From NCBI GenBank assembly GCA_030740295.1, contig JASLXP010000582.1, positions 1-52,505 of the forward strand: a stretch of DNA of 52,505 bases. The letters are read 5' to 3'. Made by a program: the position numbers and the translations under genes. Source of the DNA: Planctomycetota bacterium. Its GTDB lineage: Bacteria > Planctomycetota > PUPC01 > JACPCR01. Shown here piece after piece: positions 22,686-30,592 of the stretch (the first letter of the stretch is position 1; each line of letters opens with the position of its first letter). The notes beneath the pieces are model-generated. The model was not told where the DNA came from and ran no database searches. It saw only the letters and a program-made list of their open reading frames with translations.

Positions 22686-24040
22686 GCCTTGAATTCTTCG
22701 GGTTTGAAGAAGTATTTCTGTTCTTTCTCCACCGCTTCATTGACGCGCAGTACTGAGACAGCCGTCTCAAAGCCTACCTCTGCCGGGCAGGTGAGCGGCG
22801 TGCCGTTGCGGATTGCGCTGAAGAAGTTCTCCAGATGGAGCTGGTGTGGTTTCTTTTTGCTTTCGGCAAGGAGTTTCTGTCCCTTAGGATCTTTCTTTCC
22901 ATCAGCAGTGAGTGTTTCTCCGATTTTCAATTCGAAAGCCTTCTTATCCATCTTGTCAAATGTTTCTGACTGATCTTCCCATTCGCGGCGTTTGGCGTGG
23001 ACCTCGCGGAAGAAGAAACCCTTCTTGGTATCTTCAGAAATGACCATTGAGCCTTGGTCGCCCATAAAGGTCTCGTAGAAGCCGCCGTGGCTGGTGGTGT
23101 TCAGCACCTGGTAGGTGCCTCGAACAGTGCCGTATTCCTTTTCGTATTCGTAGATGGCCATGATGTTGTCATACCACTCGCTCTTTTTGTAGTAGTCGGT
23201 ACCACCGGAGGCCAGGACAGCCTTAGGATGGGCCTGGAGAAACCAACTGAATATATCCACCTGGTGCGAGCCGAGGTCGGCAATGGGACCGCCCGAAAAC
23301 TTGCGATACCAGCGCCAGTTGCGGAAGCGTTCCATGGTGTCGTACCCGAACTTTTTCAGTGTTGCCTCGTCCAGCGGTTCTTTCTTCGGCCAGCCGATAT
23401 CGAGTCGCCTGGCGCGATTCCACTGGCCGCTGAAGTGATTGATCTGACCGAGAATCTTGTCCTTTGTGATCAGCTTGATGGCGTGGTGGTAGCGGATGTT
23501 GCTGCGGCGTTGATGTCCAATCTGAAGGAGTTTGCCGGTCTCCCTGGCTGCATCTGCCATTGATCTGGCGCCCTCGATAGTGTTGGACATTTCCTTTTCG
23601 CAGTAGACGTGAAGCCCCGCCTTGAGGCAGGCGATGGTGTGTTCCGCGTGCAGCCAGTCCGGTGTGGCGATAATGACGGCATCGAGGTCCTTCTCCTGAG
23701 CCAGCATCTCGCGATAGTCGCTGTACACGTTGACAATGTGTTTGTACGCCTTGAGGTATTTTCTTGCGTAATTCTGGTGGTATGGCCAGATGTCGCAGAG
23801 GGCTTTGTAGCGGATGCCGGGGGTCTTGACGCTATTGAGGATGAGGTTACGTCCCTGGCTGCCGGGGCCGATCATGGCGATGTTTATGTCGTCGGGTTTC
23901 TTTTCCTCGGCAGTGGCGGTCATCGATGCGAGAAGGGCGCTCGCGCTGGCGGCCGCGGATGTGGTTTGAACAAATTCCCGGCGTGTGAGCTCCTGAGACT
24001 CCTCCTGCGGCTGTGTCTTCTGATCACTTTGCTTAACCAT
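22682..24040 (-). CDS. Tat-exported Gfo/Idh/MocA-family oxidoreductase
   Basis: ATG at 24040 has GAGG at suitable spacing. Residues ~19-45 are a twin-arginine signal (TRREFVQTTSAAASASALLA), so the protein is exported folded, probably with its NAD(P) cofactor. The Rossmann loop is IAMIGPGSQGRN, the catalytic stretch YCEKEMSNTIEGARSM (EKE in place of EKP), and the substrate-domain motif GGPIADLGSHQVDIFSWFLQ. Exported members are frequent in sugar-degrading planctomycete and verrucomicrobial types, where some act as glycosidases with retained NAD (family knowledge). The stop overlaps the cytochrome start (GTGA), linking the two products. Total 452 residues. Confidence 0.92.
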   Translation of the reverse strand: MVKQSDQKTQPQEESQELTRREFVQTTSAAASASALLASMTATAEEKKPDDINIAMIGPGSQGRNLILNSVKTPGIRYKALCDIWPYHQNYARKYLKAYKHIVNVYSDYREMLAQEKDLDAVIIATPDWLHAEHTIACLKAGLHVYCEKEMSNTIEGARSMADAARETGKLLQIGHQRRSNIRYHHAIKLITKDKILGQINHFSGQWNRARRLDIGWPKKEPLDEATLKKFGYDTMERFRNWRWYRKFSGGPIADLGSHQVDIFSWFLQAHPKAVLASGGTDYYKKSEWYDNIMAIYEYEKEYGTVRGTYQVLNTTSHGGFYETFMGDQGSMVISEDTKKGFFFREVHAKRREWEDQSETFDKMDKKAFELKIGETLTADGKKDPKGQKLLAESKKKPHQLHLENFFSAIRNGTPLTCPAEVGFETAVSVLRVNEAVEKEQKYFFKPEEFKA

Positions 24041-24096
24041 AATGAAGCCTCGTTTCCTGTAATTATTGGAGTAGAATCGGCCGGTAATTGTGGCGA

Positions 24097-24135
24097 ACAC
24101 CTCAGGTGTGGCAAGCGGAGCAGATGCGCCACCAA
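24097..24135 (-). promoter_or_regulatory. Candidate operator palindrome and sigma-54-like promoter in a divergent intergenic region
   Basis: The 114-bp gap between the Tat-oxidoreductase gene (minus) and the NtrC-type gene (plus) contains a perfect 13-bp palindrome, ACACCTCAGGTGT, at 24097-24109. On the minus strand, TTGGTGGCGCATCTGCT (24135-24119) has GG-N10-GC with matching TT and T flanks, as in -24/-12 promoters, but the inner consensus is poor. It would place a start about 65 nt before the oxidoreductase ATG. Confidence 0.3.
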
Positions 24136-24154
24136 ACTTACAGAGCTTCGAGCA

Positions 24155-25603
24155 ATGGCAAAAATCCTGATCGTTGACGATGAAATGGCAATTCGCCGGC
24201 TGCTGACAGAGATGGTGACTTTACTGGGGCATGAGATAGACGAGGCTGAATCCGGACAGGAGGCGCTGTCCAAGGTGACGAGCGAGGGGGCCGATATCGT
24301 CCTGATGGATTTCCACATGCCCGGGATGGACGGCATCGAGGCGCTCAAAAGACTGCATGAAAGTAATCCGGGGCTGCCTGTCATCTTTGTCACGGGTGAG
24401 GATGGCGCGGACACCGCCATTGAGGCCATGCGATACGGAGCGCATGACTTTCTGAAAAAGCCAGTCTCCAGCGACTCTGTTCGAGAAGTTATAAAGAGCG
24501 CCGTTGAAACCCTCCGTCATCAGGTGCGGGTCGAATTCGAGGCTGCCGGACCTACAGAGCCGAGGGAGCAGATCATCGGGCGGACAGCGCAAATGCTCGA
24601 AATCTACAAGCTGATCGGCCAGGCATCTGCCTCAAATGCCACAGTGCTGGTGACGGGAGAGAGTGGTACGGGTAAGGAGCTCGTCGCTCGCGCGATTCAC
24701 CAGCACAGCGATCGCTCTTTACGTCCGTTCGTCGCGGTCAATTGCGCGGCGCTGCCGGATAGCTTGCTCGAGAGCACTTTGTTTGGACATGAGAAGGGTT
24801 CTTTTACCGGCGCTCATCAGCGTCACATCGGCAAATTTGAGCAGGCGGATGGGGGCACGATCTTCCTTGATGAAGTCAGCGAGATGTCGGTCTCTGTCCA
24901 GGCAAAACTGTTGCGCGTTCTTCAGGATAAAACGTTCGAGAGGGTAGGTGCGGAGGAGACCCTGTCCTGCGATGTGCGAGTGCTCGCGGCCACGAATCGG
25001 CGACTCGATGAAGAGGTGGATCAGGGCGGATTCCGGCAAGACCTCTACTACCGACTGAACGTCGTTCAGATCCGCATGCCTCCTTTGCGGGAACGGCGAG
25101 AAGACATCCCCCTGCTCGCCGAGTATCTGCTTGCACAGGTGGCTCAGGAACAGGGCCGCGGCGAGATTCCGGTGCTTTCACCCGACGCGCTCCAATTCCT
25201 GCTGCGGTGCCATTGGCCGGGCAACGTCCGAGAGCTGAGGAATGTGCTGGCGCGGGCCCTGGTCAGCGCGCCTTCCGGTGTCATTTTGCTGGAGCACCTG
25301 AGCGTTCCGCAGGGCCCGTCTTCCCCTGCGGTTTCTGACGGTTTATTCTGGTCCTGTTCCAAAGAACAATTGGATGGAGTCGAAGAAGGGATATTCGATG
25401 CGATGATTCCAGAGTTCGAGCAACGGCTCATCGAATATGCTCTTAACCGAACCGGCGGCAATCAGGTGCAGGCCAGCAAGCTGCTCGGGATCTCACGCTC
25501 GAAACTGCGGGACAGGATGGCACGCAGGGAGACAAGGAGAGGAGGAGAGGGGGAGACAAGGAGGGGAGGAGAGGGGAGGAGGGATTCAAGGGCCGGTGAA
25601 TAG
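24155..25603 (+). CDS. NtrC-family sigma-54-dependent response regulator
   Basis: The 482 residues start at ATG 24155 (MAKILIVDDE); the open frame upstream is antisense to the oxidoreductase and rejected. The receiver has D52 (VLMDFHMPGMDG) and K102 in LKKP. The AAA+ domain has Walker A GESGTGKE (168-175), GSFTGA (215-220, a mild variant of GAFTGA that contacts sigma-54) and Walker B TIFLDE. The Fis-type helix-turn-helix runs NRTGGNQVQASKLLGISRSKLRDRM. After it comes an unusual basic tail made of purine repeat DNA. Its kinase is not adjacent. It is divergent from the oxidoreductase-cytochrome operon, which is the natural candidate target (inference). Confidence 0.95.
   Translation: MAKILIVDDEMAIRRLLTEMVTLLGHEIDEAESGQEALSKVTSEGADIVLMDFHMPGMDGIEALKRLHESNPGLPVIFVTGEDGADTAIEAMRYGAHDFLKKPVSSDSVREVIKSAVETLRHQVRVEFEAAGPTEPREQIIGRTAQMLEIYKLIGQASASNATVLVTGESGTGKELVARAIHQHSDRSLRPFVAVNCAALPDSLLESTLFGHEKGSFTGAHQRHIGKFEQADGGTIFLDEVSEMSVSVQAKLLRVLQDKTFERVGAEETLSCDVRVLAATNRRLDEEVDQGGFRQDLYYRLNVVQIRMPPLRERREDIPLLAEYLLAQVAQEQGRGEIPVLSPDALQFLLRCHWPGNVRELRNVLARALVSAPSGVILLEHLSVPQGPSSPAVSDGLFWSCSKEQLDGVEEGIFDAMIPEFEQRLIEYALNRTGGNQVQASKLLGISRSKLRDRMARRETRRGGEGETRRGGEGRRDSRAGE
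25527..25584 (+). repeat. All-but-pure purine tandem repeat forming the regulator's C-terminal tail
   Basis: A 24-bp unit beginning GGGAGACAAGG occurs at 25527 and 25551, followed by a partial third unit of GGAGGAG type. In frame it encodes ETRRGGEG twice. It resembles dispersed intergenic words rather than protein sequence under selection. Confidence 0.8.
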
Positions 25604-25829
25604 GAACAGCGGGCTCCACTTTCCTGGCAAGTTTTTCAATTACTCCCGGATGGTTCAAAAACAGTTGGTTGGCGAAAAACAGACAGCCAGCCGGGCTTCC
25701 TCGAGACAGTCGGCAGGGGGTAGGAACCCATCCATTTCAAATCCGCCCAACACAACAACTTAAGTAGGGCGAAACAGCCGCGGCCAGAATCGGATCGGCT
25801 TCGGCACCCTGCGAGCTATAGGGCCACGT

Positions 25830-26348
25830 ATGAACACTCGGCCCCGCTCCATCCAGCCAACCATTTTCGCCTTCGCTCTTGCTGCGGCATCGTTCGCCTG
25901 CGCGGACCAGGACATCTCTCGCCTCACCGTCCGAGTTAACAAGGTCGACAAGCTCAGTATGACTGATGGCGGATCAATCAACCTGGACCAGGCCGTTGCG
26001 AACGTGGTGGGAAATCAGGTTGTGCTCGGTCCCGTGGAGGACTCGACTGCCAGATTGAGCTTCACTCACAACTCGTCCTCCCCAATGAAAATCGTTGCAG
26101 AGGCGCAGAGCGTACCAGGCAACAGTGATATCTCTCTCAGGGTTTCCGTTGACGGAGGCGCTGGCGACAAGGTCATCGTTGACGCGGGTAATGGAACCGG
26201 AGTCCAAGAAGTGATGACAGACGTCCAGGCCGGGGCATTCACAGACAGAGCCGTCACCTACGCAGCAAGTTGCACCAGCGAAGGGACTCCTGTGGAAGGC
26301 CCAACTGATTATGGTTTCACAATCGTCTTCACCAGCGTAGAGGATTGA
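25830..26348 (+). CDS. Small secreted protein of unknown function
   Basis: The 172 residues start with a signal peptide (MNTRPRSIQPTIFAFALAAASFACA), giving a mature protein of about 147 residues. It is Ala/Val/Thr/Ser-rich with alternating hydrophobic residues typical of a beta-sandwich (SRLTVRVNKVDKLSM, SPMKIVAEAQSVPGNSD, DRAVTYAASCTSEGTP). The general build recalls fimbrial or spore-coat-U-like secreted domains, but no motif confirms this. It is a single-gene unit, convergent with the mogA-type gene; the 226 bases upstream contain no other gene I can support. Confidence 0.65.
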   Translation: MNTRPRSIQPTIFAFALAAASFACADQDISRLTVRVNKVDKLSMTDGGSINLDQAVANVVGNQVVLGPVEDSTARLSFTHNSSSPMKIVAEAQSVPGNSDISLRVSVDGGAGDKVIVDAGNGTGVQEVMTDVQAGAFTDRAVTYAASCTSEGTPVEGPTDYGFTIVFTSVED

Positions 26349-26370
26349 TCCAATGACCACAGCCCTGCAT

Positions 26371-26964
26371 TCAACGCCGCGCATCCTTCGGACGGAAGGC
26401 ATCGACTACCTCGGCCTTACACTCAATATAGGGCCCTTCGATAAGATCGACACAGTAAGGGACGGCTTTAAAGATCTCGTCTATTGTTTCCCGGATAGAT
26501 TTGGGTTTGCCGGGAAGATTGATTATCAAGGATTTTCCTCTGGTTCCCGCCAATTGCCGACTGAGGATGGCAGTCGGGACATACTGAAGTGAGATGGCCC
26601 GCATCTGCTCGCCGAAGCCTTGAAGGATGCGCTCGCAAACGGTCTCGGTCGCCTCGGGGGTGATGTCCCGGGGCGCGGGGCCCGTGCCGCCAGTGGTCAC
26701 GATCACCGAGCAGCCCTGCTCGTCGGAAAGCTCGATCAGTGCGGCCGTGATGGCATCCATCTCATCGGGCACGACACGATAAATGGCCTCCCATTCAGAG
26801 TCGATGGCTTCCTGAAAAAATTCGAGTAGCGCGGGGCCGCCTTCGTCTTTGTATTCCCCGCGGCTGGCGCGGTCGCTGACCGTGACGATGCCGAACTTAA
26901 CGGAGTCGCCTTTGGAATCGGTATTGCCACCTTTACTGGGAGTGTTTTCAGGGAACTGATTCAT
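26371..26964 (-). CDS. mog: Molybdopterin adenylyltransferase (MogA/MoaB family)
   Basis: The 197-residue protein catalyses adenylation of molybdopterin before metal insertion (family knowledge). Motifs: FGIVTVSDRASRGEYKD near the N-terminus, VIVTTGGTGPAPRDITPEAT (the GGTG and conserved Asp/Thr of the active site), GFGEQMRAISL, and LPGKPKSIRET near the end, which fit the MogA branch better than MoaB. The first ~20 residues are polar and variable. It stands alone between convergent and co-directional neighbours; no other molybdenum cofactor gene is in the window, so the client enzyme is not visible. Confidence 0.93.
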   Translation of the reverse strand: MNQFPENTPSKGGNTDSKGDSVKFGIVTVSDRASRGEYKDEGGPALLEFFQEAIDSEWEAIYRVVPDEMDAITAALIELSDEQGCSVIVTTGGTGPAPRDITPEATETVCERILQGFGEQMRAISLQYVPTAILSRQLAGTRGKSLIINLPGKPKSIRETIDEIFKAVPYCVDLIEGPYIECKAEVVDAFRPKDARR

Positions 26965-27020
26965 AGCTGATTCATTGGAGTTGAAATGGGATGTCTGCGG
27001 TCAACAGGGCCGTCGAGTTT

Positions 27021-28307
27021 TCAGTCGCCATTAACAAGGTCTCCCAGCAGCATCAGAAAACCGACGCGAAAGCCGGTACCGTCGTATTTCCCGGGATTGA
27101 AGTTCGGCTTGAGCTTCTCTTTGTTGACGACCGAGCTTCTGTCCGGCTGATCCGGATGAAGTTCGACAGACACTTCGTGGATCTTATCTGTCAGCTTGCT
27201 CGCCACACCCAGACTCGCCAGCCGGTGATAGCGGCAGTATCTGTCGAACCGTGGCCTGGGTTTAGGATTGGTCTTGCCGTCGACGGAGATGATGACCTGT
27301 CCCCCATCCGGCCCGAGGATGTCATACAGGGAGGCCTTCGTTCCTTTGAACTTGAAGGTCAGCTTTGAGCCCGGCTTTGTAGTTTCCCAAAGTTCCGGCA
27401 ACCGATTCCTGAATCGTCTGCCCAGCCCTTTCTTCGCGCCGAGCTTCTGCCACTCCCCGCTCATCATGTCTTTGGACAATGGGACGAGATTGGCACGTTC
27501 CCAGTTGTCAGCGATGTAGGGCTTCTTGATCTCGTGTTTTAGAGGCTTCGAATCCTCCATGGCAATCATCGCATCCGCGATGACGTCCGTGTAGACCGTG
27601 TGCCCTCCATCGAGTGGATGGACACCATCCCTGGAAAAGAGGATCACATCTTTGGGCGTTGGCTTCTCCTTGCCGTTCTCATCCTTCGCCGGGACATAGA
27701 GCAACTTTCCATTGCGAGCATGCTCCGCCGTTTTCATCGCCATATTGATAGAAGGGATCCCGTAGTGCTCCGCGAGCATTTCATCGGCAGACGCGGCGCG
27801 AGGACAGAGGCCGCGATCAAGATCCTTTTCGTAGTTCACACGGAAGGTGTAGACGTAGCAGATGTCTATTGTTGGGTCGGTCTTCCACGCCTGACGGATG
27901 ATACCTTCCATGCCGCGCCAGATGTTTTCGGGAGATGCGCCACCATCGTTGACGGAGAATTCAACGAAAATCAGATCCGGCTTGTGCTGAAGAACGTCCT
28001 GGTGAAACCGGTAAACGCCGAGGCCCGATCCGGTACCGCCAATAGCTGCATTAATCTCACTGACTTTTACGTCAGGATAGCGGTTCTGAAACCACTTCAA
28101 GGTCTTTACACGCCAGCCAGCCTGCGCAGTGATGCTGCCACCAAAATAAGCAATGCTGACATCCTTTCCGCCCTTCAGTTTGGCGAAGACATTGCCCAAT
28201 CCATTTCGCTGGTGACAGAGCTTCGCGGGAACGAGTTCGATGGACTGCTCAGAAAACCCTTCGAAGCAGAAAACAAGACAAGGAATGAAAATCAGTTTAG
28301 CCTGCAT
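27021..28307 (-). CDS. Secreted SGNH/GDSL-type hydrolase (probable esterase/deacetylase)
   Basis: ATG at 28307 is chosen because a signal peptide (MQAKLIFIPCLVFCFEGFS) starts there; upstream in-frame sequence passes through a palindromic repeat. The 428 residues carry SGNH blocks: IAYFGGSITAQ (nucleophile Ser in block I), GGTGSGLG (block II Gly), FVEFSVNDGGA (block III Asn) and FSRDGVHP (block V Asp/His). Such enzymes remove acyl groups from polysaccharides. A C-terminal extension of ~150 residues from WERANLVPLSKDM, with LTFKFKGTKASLYDILGPDGG, looks like a beta-sandwich accessory domain. Together with the nearby sulfatase and the heparinase-like gene it fits decorated-polysaccharide breakdown. 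Family confident, substrate unknown. Confidence 0.88.
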   Translation of the reverse strand: MQAKLIFIPCLVFCFEGFSEQSIELVPAKLCHQRNGLGNVFAKLKGGKDVSIAYFGGSITAQAGWRVKTLKWFQNRYPDVKVSEINAAIGGTGSGLGVYRFHQDVLQHKPDLIFVEFSVNDGGASPENIWRGMEGIIRQAWKTDPTIDICYVYTFRVNYEKDLDRGLCPRAASADEMLAEHYGIPSINMAMKTAEHARNGKLLYVPAKDENGKEKPTPKDVILFSRDGVHPLDGGHTVYTDVIADAMIAMEDSKPLKHEIKKPYIADNWERANLVPLSKDMMSGEWQKLGAKKGLGRRFRNRLPELWETTKPGSKLTFKFKGTKASLYDILGPDGGQVIISVDGKTNPKPRPRFDRYCRYHRLASLGVASKLTDKIHEVSVELHPDQPDRSSVVNKEKLKPNFNPGKYDGTGFRVGFLMLLGDLVNGD

Positions 28308-28456
28308 TTCGCATATTATTGTTGATGGGAAGAATAAGGAATTGGGGAAAGTAGGAAATAGGAATACGGATTTTTCATGCTTCGAAGCTTCTGGGCCGAT
28401 TCTACAGCGACACCGGTCTCCGTTTACCGATTTCCCAAAATCTAACGCTGTAGTAT
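28308..28456. other. Intergenic, no gene seen
   Basis: This stretch, with the adjacent repeat, forms the 330-base gap between the SGNH hydrolase gene and the phyH remnant. It contains no reading frame with family resemblance and does not resemble phyH coding sequence, so the missing part of that gene is not here. Confidence 0.5.
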
Positions 28457-28540
28457 TAAGTACCACGGATAGCAGAGCCATCCCACGGGATGGCTTAAAC
28501 CGGTTTTCATCCGTGGGATGGCCTTGCCATCTGTGGTAAG
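28457..28540. repeat. Palindromic repeat element, copy B (84 bp)
   Basis: The left arm TAAGTACCACGGATAGCA and right arm ATCCGTGGGATGGCCTTGCCATCTG match copy A at 19962-20032, and the right arm extends to TGGTA so that the outer ends pair. The centre holds an extra short run around GGATGGCTTAAACCGG. It abuts a truncated phyH remnant. Confidence 0.85.
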
Positions 28541-28638
28541 AATCCCTCGGCGGACAACTCAGGTTCATCGAAAAAGTTTTCCAGAATCAGAAAACCTTCG
28601 TTCTGAAAGTGATGAATCTGGTCCGCTGTTATTTCCAT
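28541..28638 (-). pseudogene. N-terminal remnant of a phytanoyl-CoA dioxygenase-family (PhyH) gene, cut at a palindromic repeat
   Basis: From ATG 28638 the minus strand reads MEITADQIHHFQNEGFLILENF, then FDEPEL. This closely follows the usual PhyH N-terminus pattern (T-x-x-Q-I-x-x-F-x-x-x-GF-L-x-L-E-NF). About 32 residues later the frame enters palindromic element copy B and stops at 28507. The Fe(II)-binding HxD...H residues that should follow are not found on the other side of the element. It is a broken remnant, not a working enzyme. Upstream sequence to ~29000 is in frame but unlike any protein. Confidence 0.6.
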
Positions 28639-29174
28639 TCCGGTTTCATTGTAGTGGTCTTTGAAAGTTGGACATTTTCGAAAAAGAATCGGAAACAGCA
28701 ACGGACGATCTGACCCGACAGGGGCCGGCTGAATTAGAGAGAGAGCTGTGTGACACACTTCGATACCGAGAAGAAGGAAATCATGGTCGATGCGTGCGCA
28801 GAAGACCGCCACTGCGCCCGTTTTCGCCGCCCGCGTGATCACCAGATGAATGAGCGACGGTTCGCTGTGCAGCAAGTTACCACACCTGTGACGGAGTCCA
28901 GATACGATTATCTCCGCAACACTCGGAGAAGTTATTGCTTCAGACTTGCCTTTCCCCTTTCTTGTTTCCTGGTGAGAGTATTTCGATCCTCGCGATGACT
29001 TCATCGTCTGCTGTTTGCCTGATGAGAATTGAGTTCACCTTCCGCGCGCAAGGATCAGAGCAATCATTCGTTTTCAGATGTTGTGAATTGGCAAACTCAC
29101 TGTAAATCCTCTCAAATCCAATCTGAAGATAGCCGATTCACCATCGGAGCCGCGTGCTTCTCAAACAAGACGAT
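28639..29174. other. Intergenic stretch, no supportable gene
   Basis: About 536 bases lie between the phyH remnant and the sulfatase. Open frames on both strands are short, Arg/Cys-rich or lack ribosome sites, and resemble no family I know. It may be degraded gene sequence given the adjacent remnant. The sulfatase promoter should be near its right end. Confidence 0.5.
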
Positions 29175-30569
29175 ATGAAACGACCCAACATCCTCATTCT
29201 TTTCACTGACCAGCAAAGATGGGACGCGCTGGGTTTTAATGGCAACGACGACATAAAAACGCCCAATCTGGATCGGCTCGCCAGCGAGGGCGTGAGCTTC
29301 GACCACTACTTCATTCAGAACCCGGTCTGCATGCCGAGCCGGGTCAGTTTTCTTACCGGGCAATATCCCTCCAGACTTGGGATAACTCACATGGGGGTGC
29401 CGGTTCCTGAAGACACGCTGACCTTGCCCAAGCTCCTCGAAAACTACGGATATCGCAGCGCCAACATCGGGAAGCTACATTTCCTGCCACACGCGAATCG
29501 TGACCACACAGAGACGCATCCGGATTACGGCTTCGATCACCTCGAGATTTCGGATGAGCCCGGTTGTTACGAGGACGCGTACCGAGCGTGGGTGCGAAAG
29601 GTCGCACCGGATCAACTGGATTACGTGAGTGTTGGATTGCCGCCAGCGACGGAAATCTGGCAGCGGCTCATGGGCAAGGACAACATCAAACATCCTGAGG
29701 AGCGTTTCCCCAAGAAGGCCATCGCGCACAAGTGTAAGAGTGAAGTGACGCATACCGCGTTTGTCGCCGACCAGACGATCGAATTCATCAGGGGACAGAG
29801 GGACAATCCGTTCCTGTGTATTGCCGGATTCTATTCACCACACTCGCCCTGGATTGCTCCTCAAGAATGCCTCGATCGTTACGACCCCAAACAATTGAGC
29901 CTGCCCGAATTCCCGCCGGATGTGGATGCCAGACGAAGGGACGATCATTTCTCCGATGCCGAATTGCGTTCAGCCAGGCACGGCTACTACGCCATGGTGA
30001 CCGAAGTTGACAACCACGTGGGCCGCACCATGGATTTCCTCGACGAGCAGGGACTCGCCGAAAACACGCTGGTGATTTTCACTTCCGATCATGGTGAATG
30101 GCTCGGTGAACATCTCAAGTACGGCAAAGGATATCCGGGCAGCGATTGCGTCAGCCGCGTGCCTCTGATTTGCAGGATGAAGGGCGCGGGTCGTCAGGGA
30201 GAACGGCTCAGCAATATTGTGGAGGGTGTGGATGTCGTGCCCACTATTCTGGAATGTGCTGGCATCCCGATACCGCCGCACCTTCAGGGAAAATCTCTTT
30301 GGAATCAGTTCAACGGCGGCGACGCGAAATCCTCAGACGGCGCACTGATGGAAATGAAGAACTGGAAATCACTGCGAACGGAGCGCTATCGCTATGTATC
30401 CGAAGCCAACGGCAAAGAGACCTTGATTGATTTGGAAAACGATCCGGGCGAGTATCAAAACCTGGCAGACAGCAGAGAACACTCTGAAGAACTTGCGGAC
30501 ATGCGTGCAAACCTTCTGAAGAAACTGATCCGTGTCGAGAGACCACTGCCTCGCGCCTGGGTTTACTGA
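29175..30569 (+). CDS. Formylglycine-dependent sulfatase (type I)
   Basis: The 464 residues start at ATG 29175 (MKRPNILILFTDQQRWDALG, metal-binding Asp on strand 1). Residue C52 sits in VCMPSRVSFLTG, the CxPSR motif converted to formylglycine. Other landmarks are the His of the SPHSPWIAP region, VIFTSDHGEWLGEH (metal-binding D and H) and a C-terminal RTERYRYV-type end. It hydrolyses sulfate esters, likely on a sugar. There is no signal peptide, so it would act on imported or intracellular substrate, unlike most polysaccharide sulfatases. A split TPP-dependent enzyme follows after 23 bp, probably in the same operon. Confidence 0.95.
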   Translation: MKRPNILILFTDQQRWDALGFNGNDDIKTPNLDRLASEGVSFDHYFIQNPVCMPSRVSFLTGQYPSRLGITHMGVPVPEDTLTLPKLLENYGYRSANIGKLHFLPHANRDHTETHPDYGFDHLEISDEPGCYEDAYRAWVRKVAPDQLDYVSVGLPPATEIWQRLMGKDNIKHPEERFPKKAIAHKCKSEVTHTAFVADQTIEFIRGQRDNPFLCIAGFYSPHSPWIAPQECLDRYDPKQLSLPEFPPDVDARRRDDHFSDAELRSARHGYYAMVTEVDNHVGRTMDFLDEQGLAENTLVIFTSDHGEWLGEHLKYGKGYPGSDCVSRVPLICRMKGAGRQGERLSNIVEGVDVVPTILECAGIPIPPHLQGKSLWNQFNGGDAKSSDGALMEMKNWKSLRTERYRYVSEANGKETLIDLENDPGEYQNLADSREHSEELADMRANLLKKLIRVERPLPRAWVY

Positions 30570-30592
30570 TCAACCATCATCCATTCCTCCAA

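Noticed and set aside
23609..24154. N-terminal 182-residue extension of the NtrC-type regulator
   Set aside because: It is antisense to the Tat-oxidoreductase gene; the receiver domain starts exactly at MAKILIVDDE (24155), as in all family members.
28308..28568. 87-residue extension of the SGNH hydrolase
   Set aside because: It crosses palindromic element copy B, and a proper signal peptide starts at 28307.
28639..29004. In-frame extension upstream of the phyH remnant as a longer protein
   Set aside because: The sequence before METTADQ-like start is Arg/Cys/His-rich without family pattern, while PhyH proteins begin at the Met at 28638.
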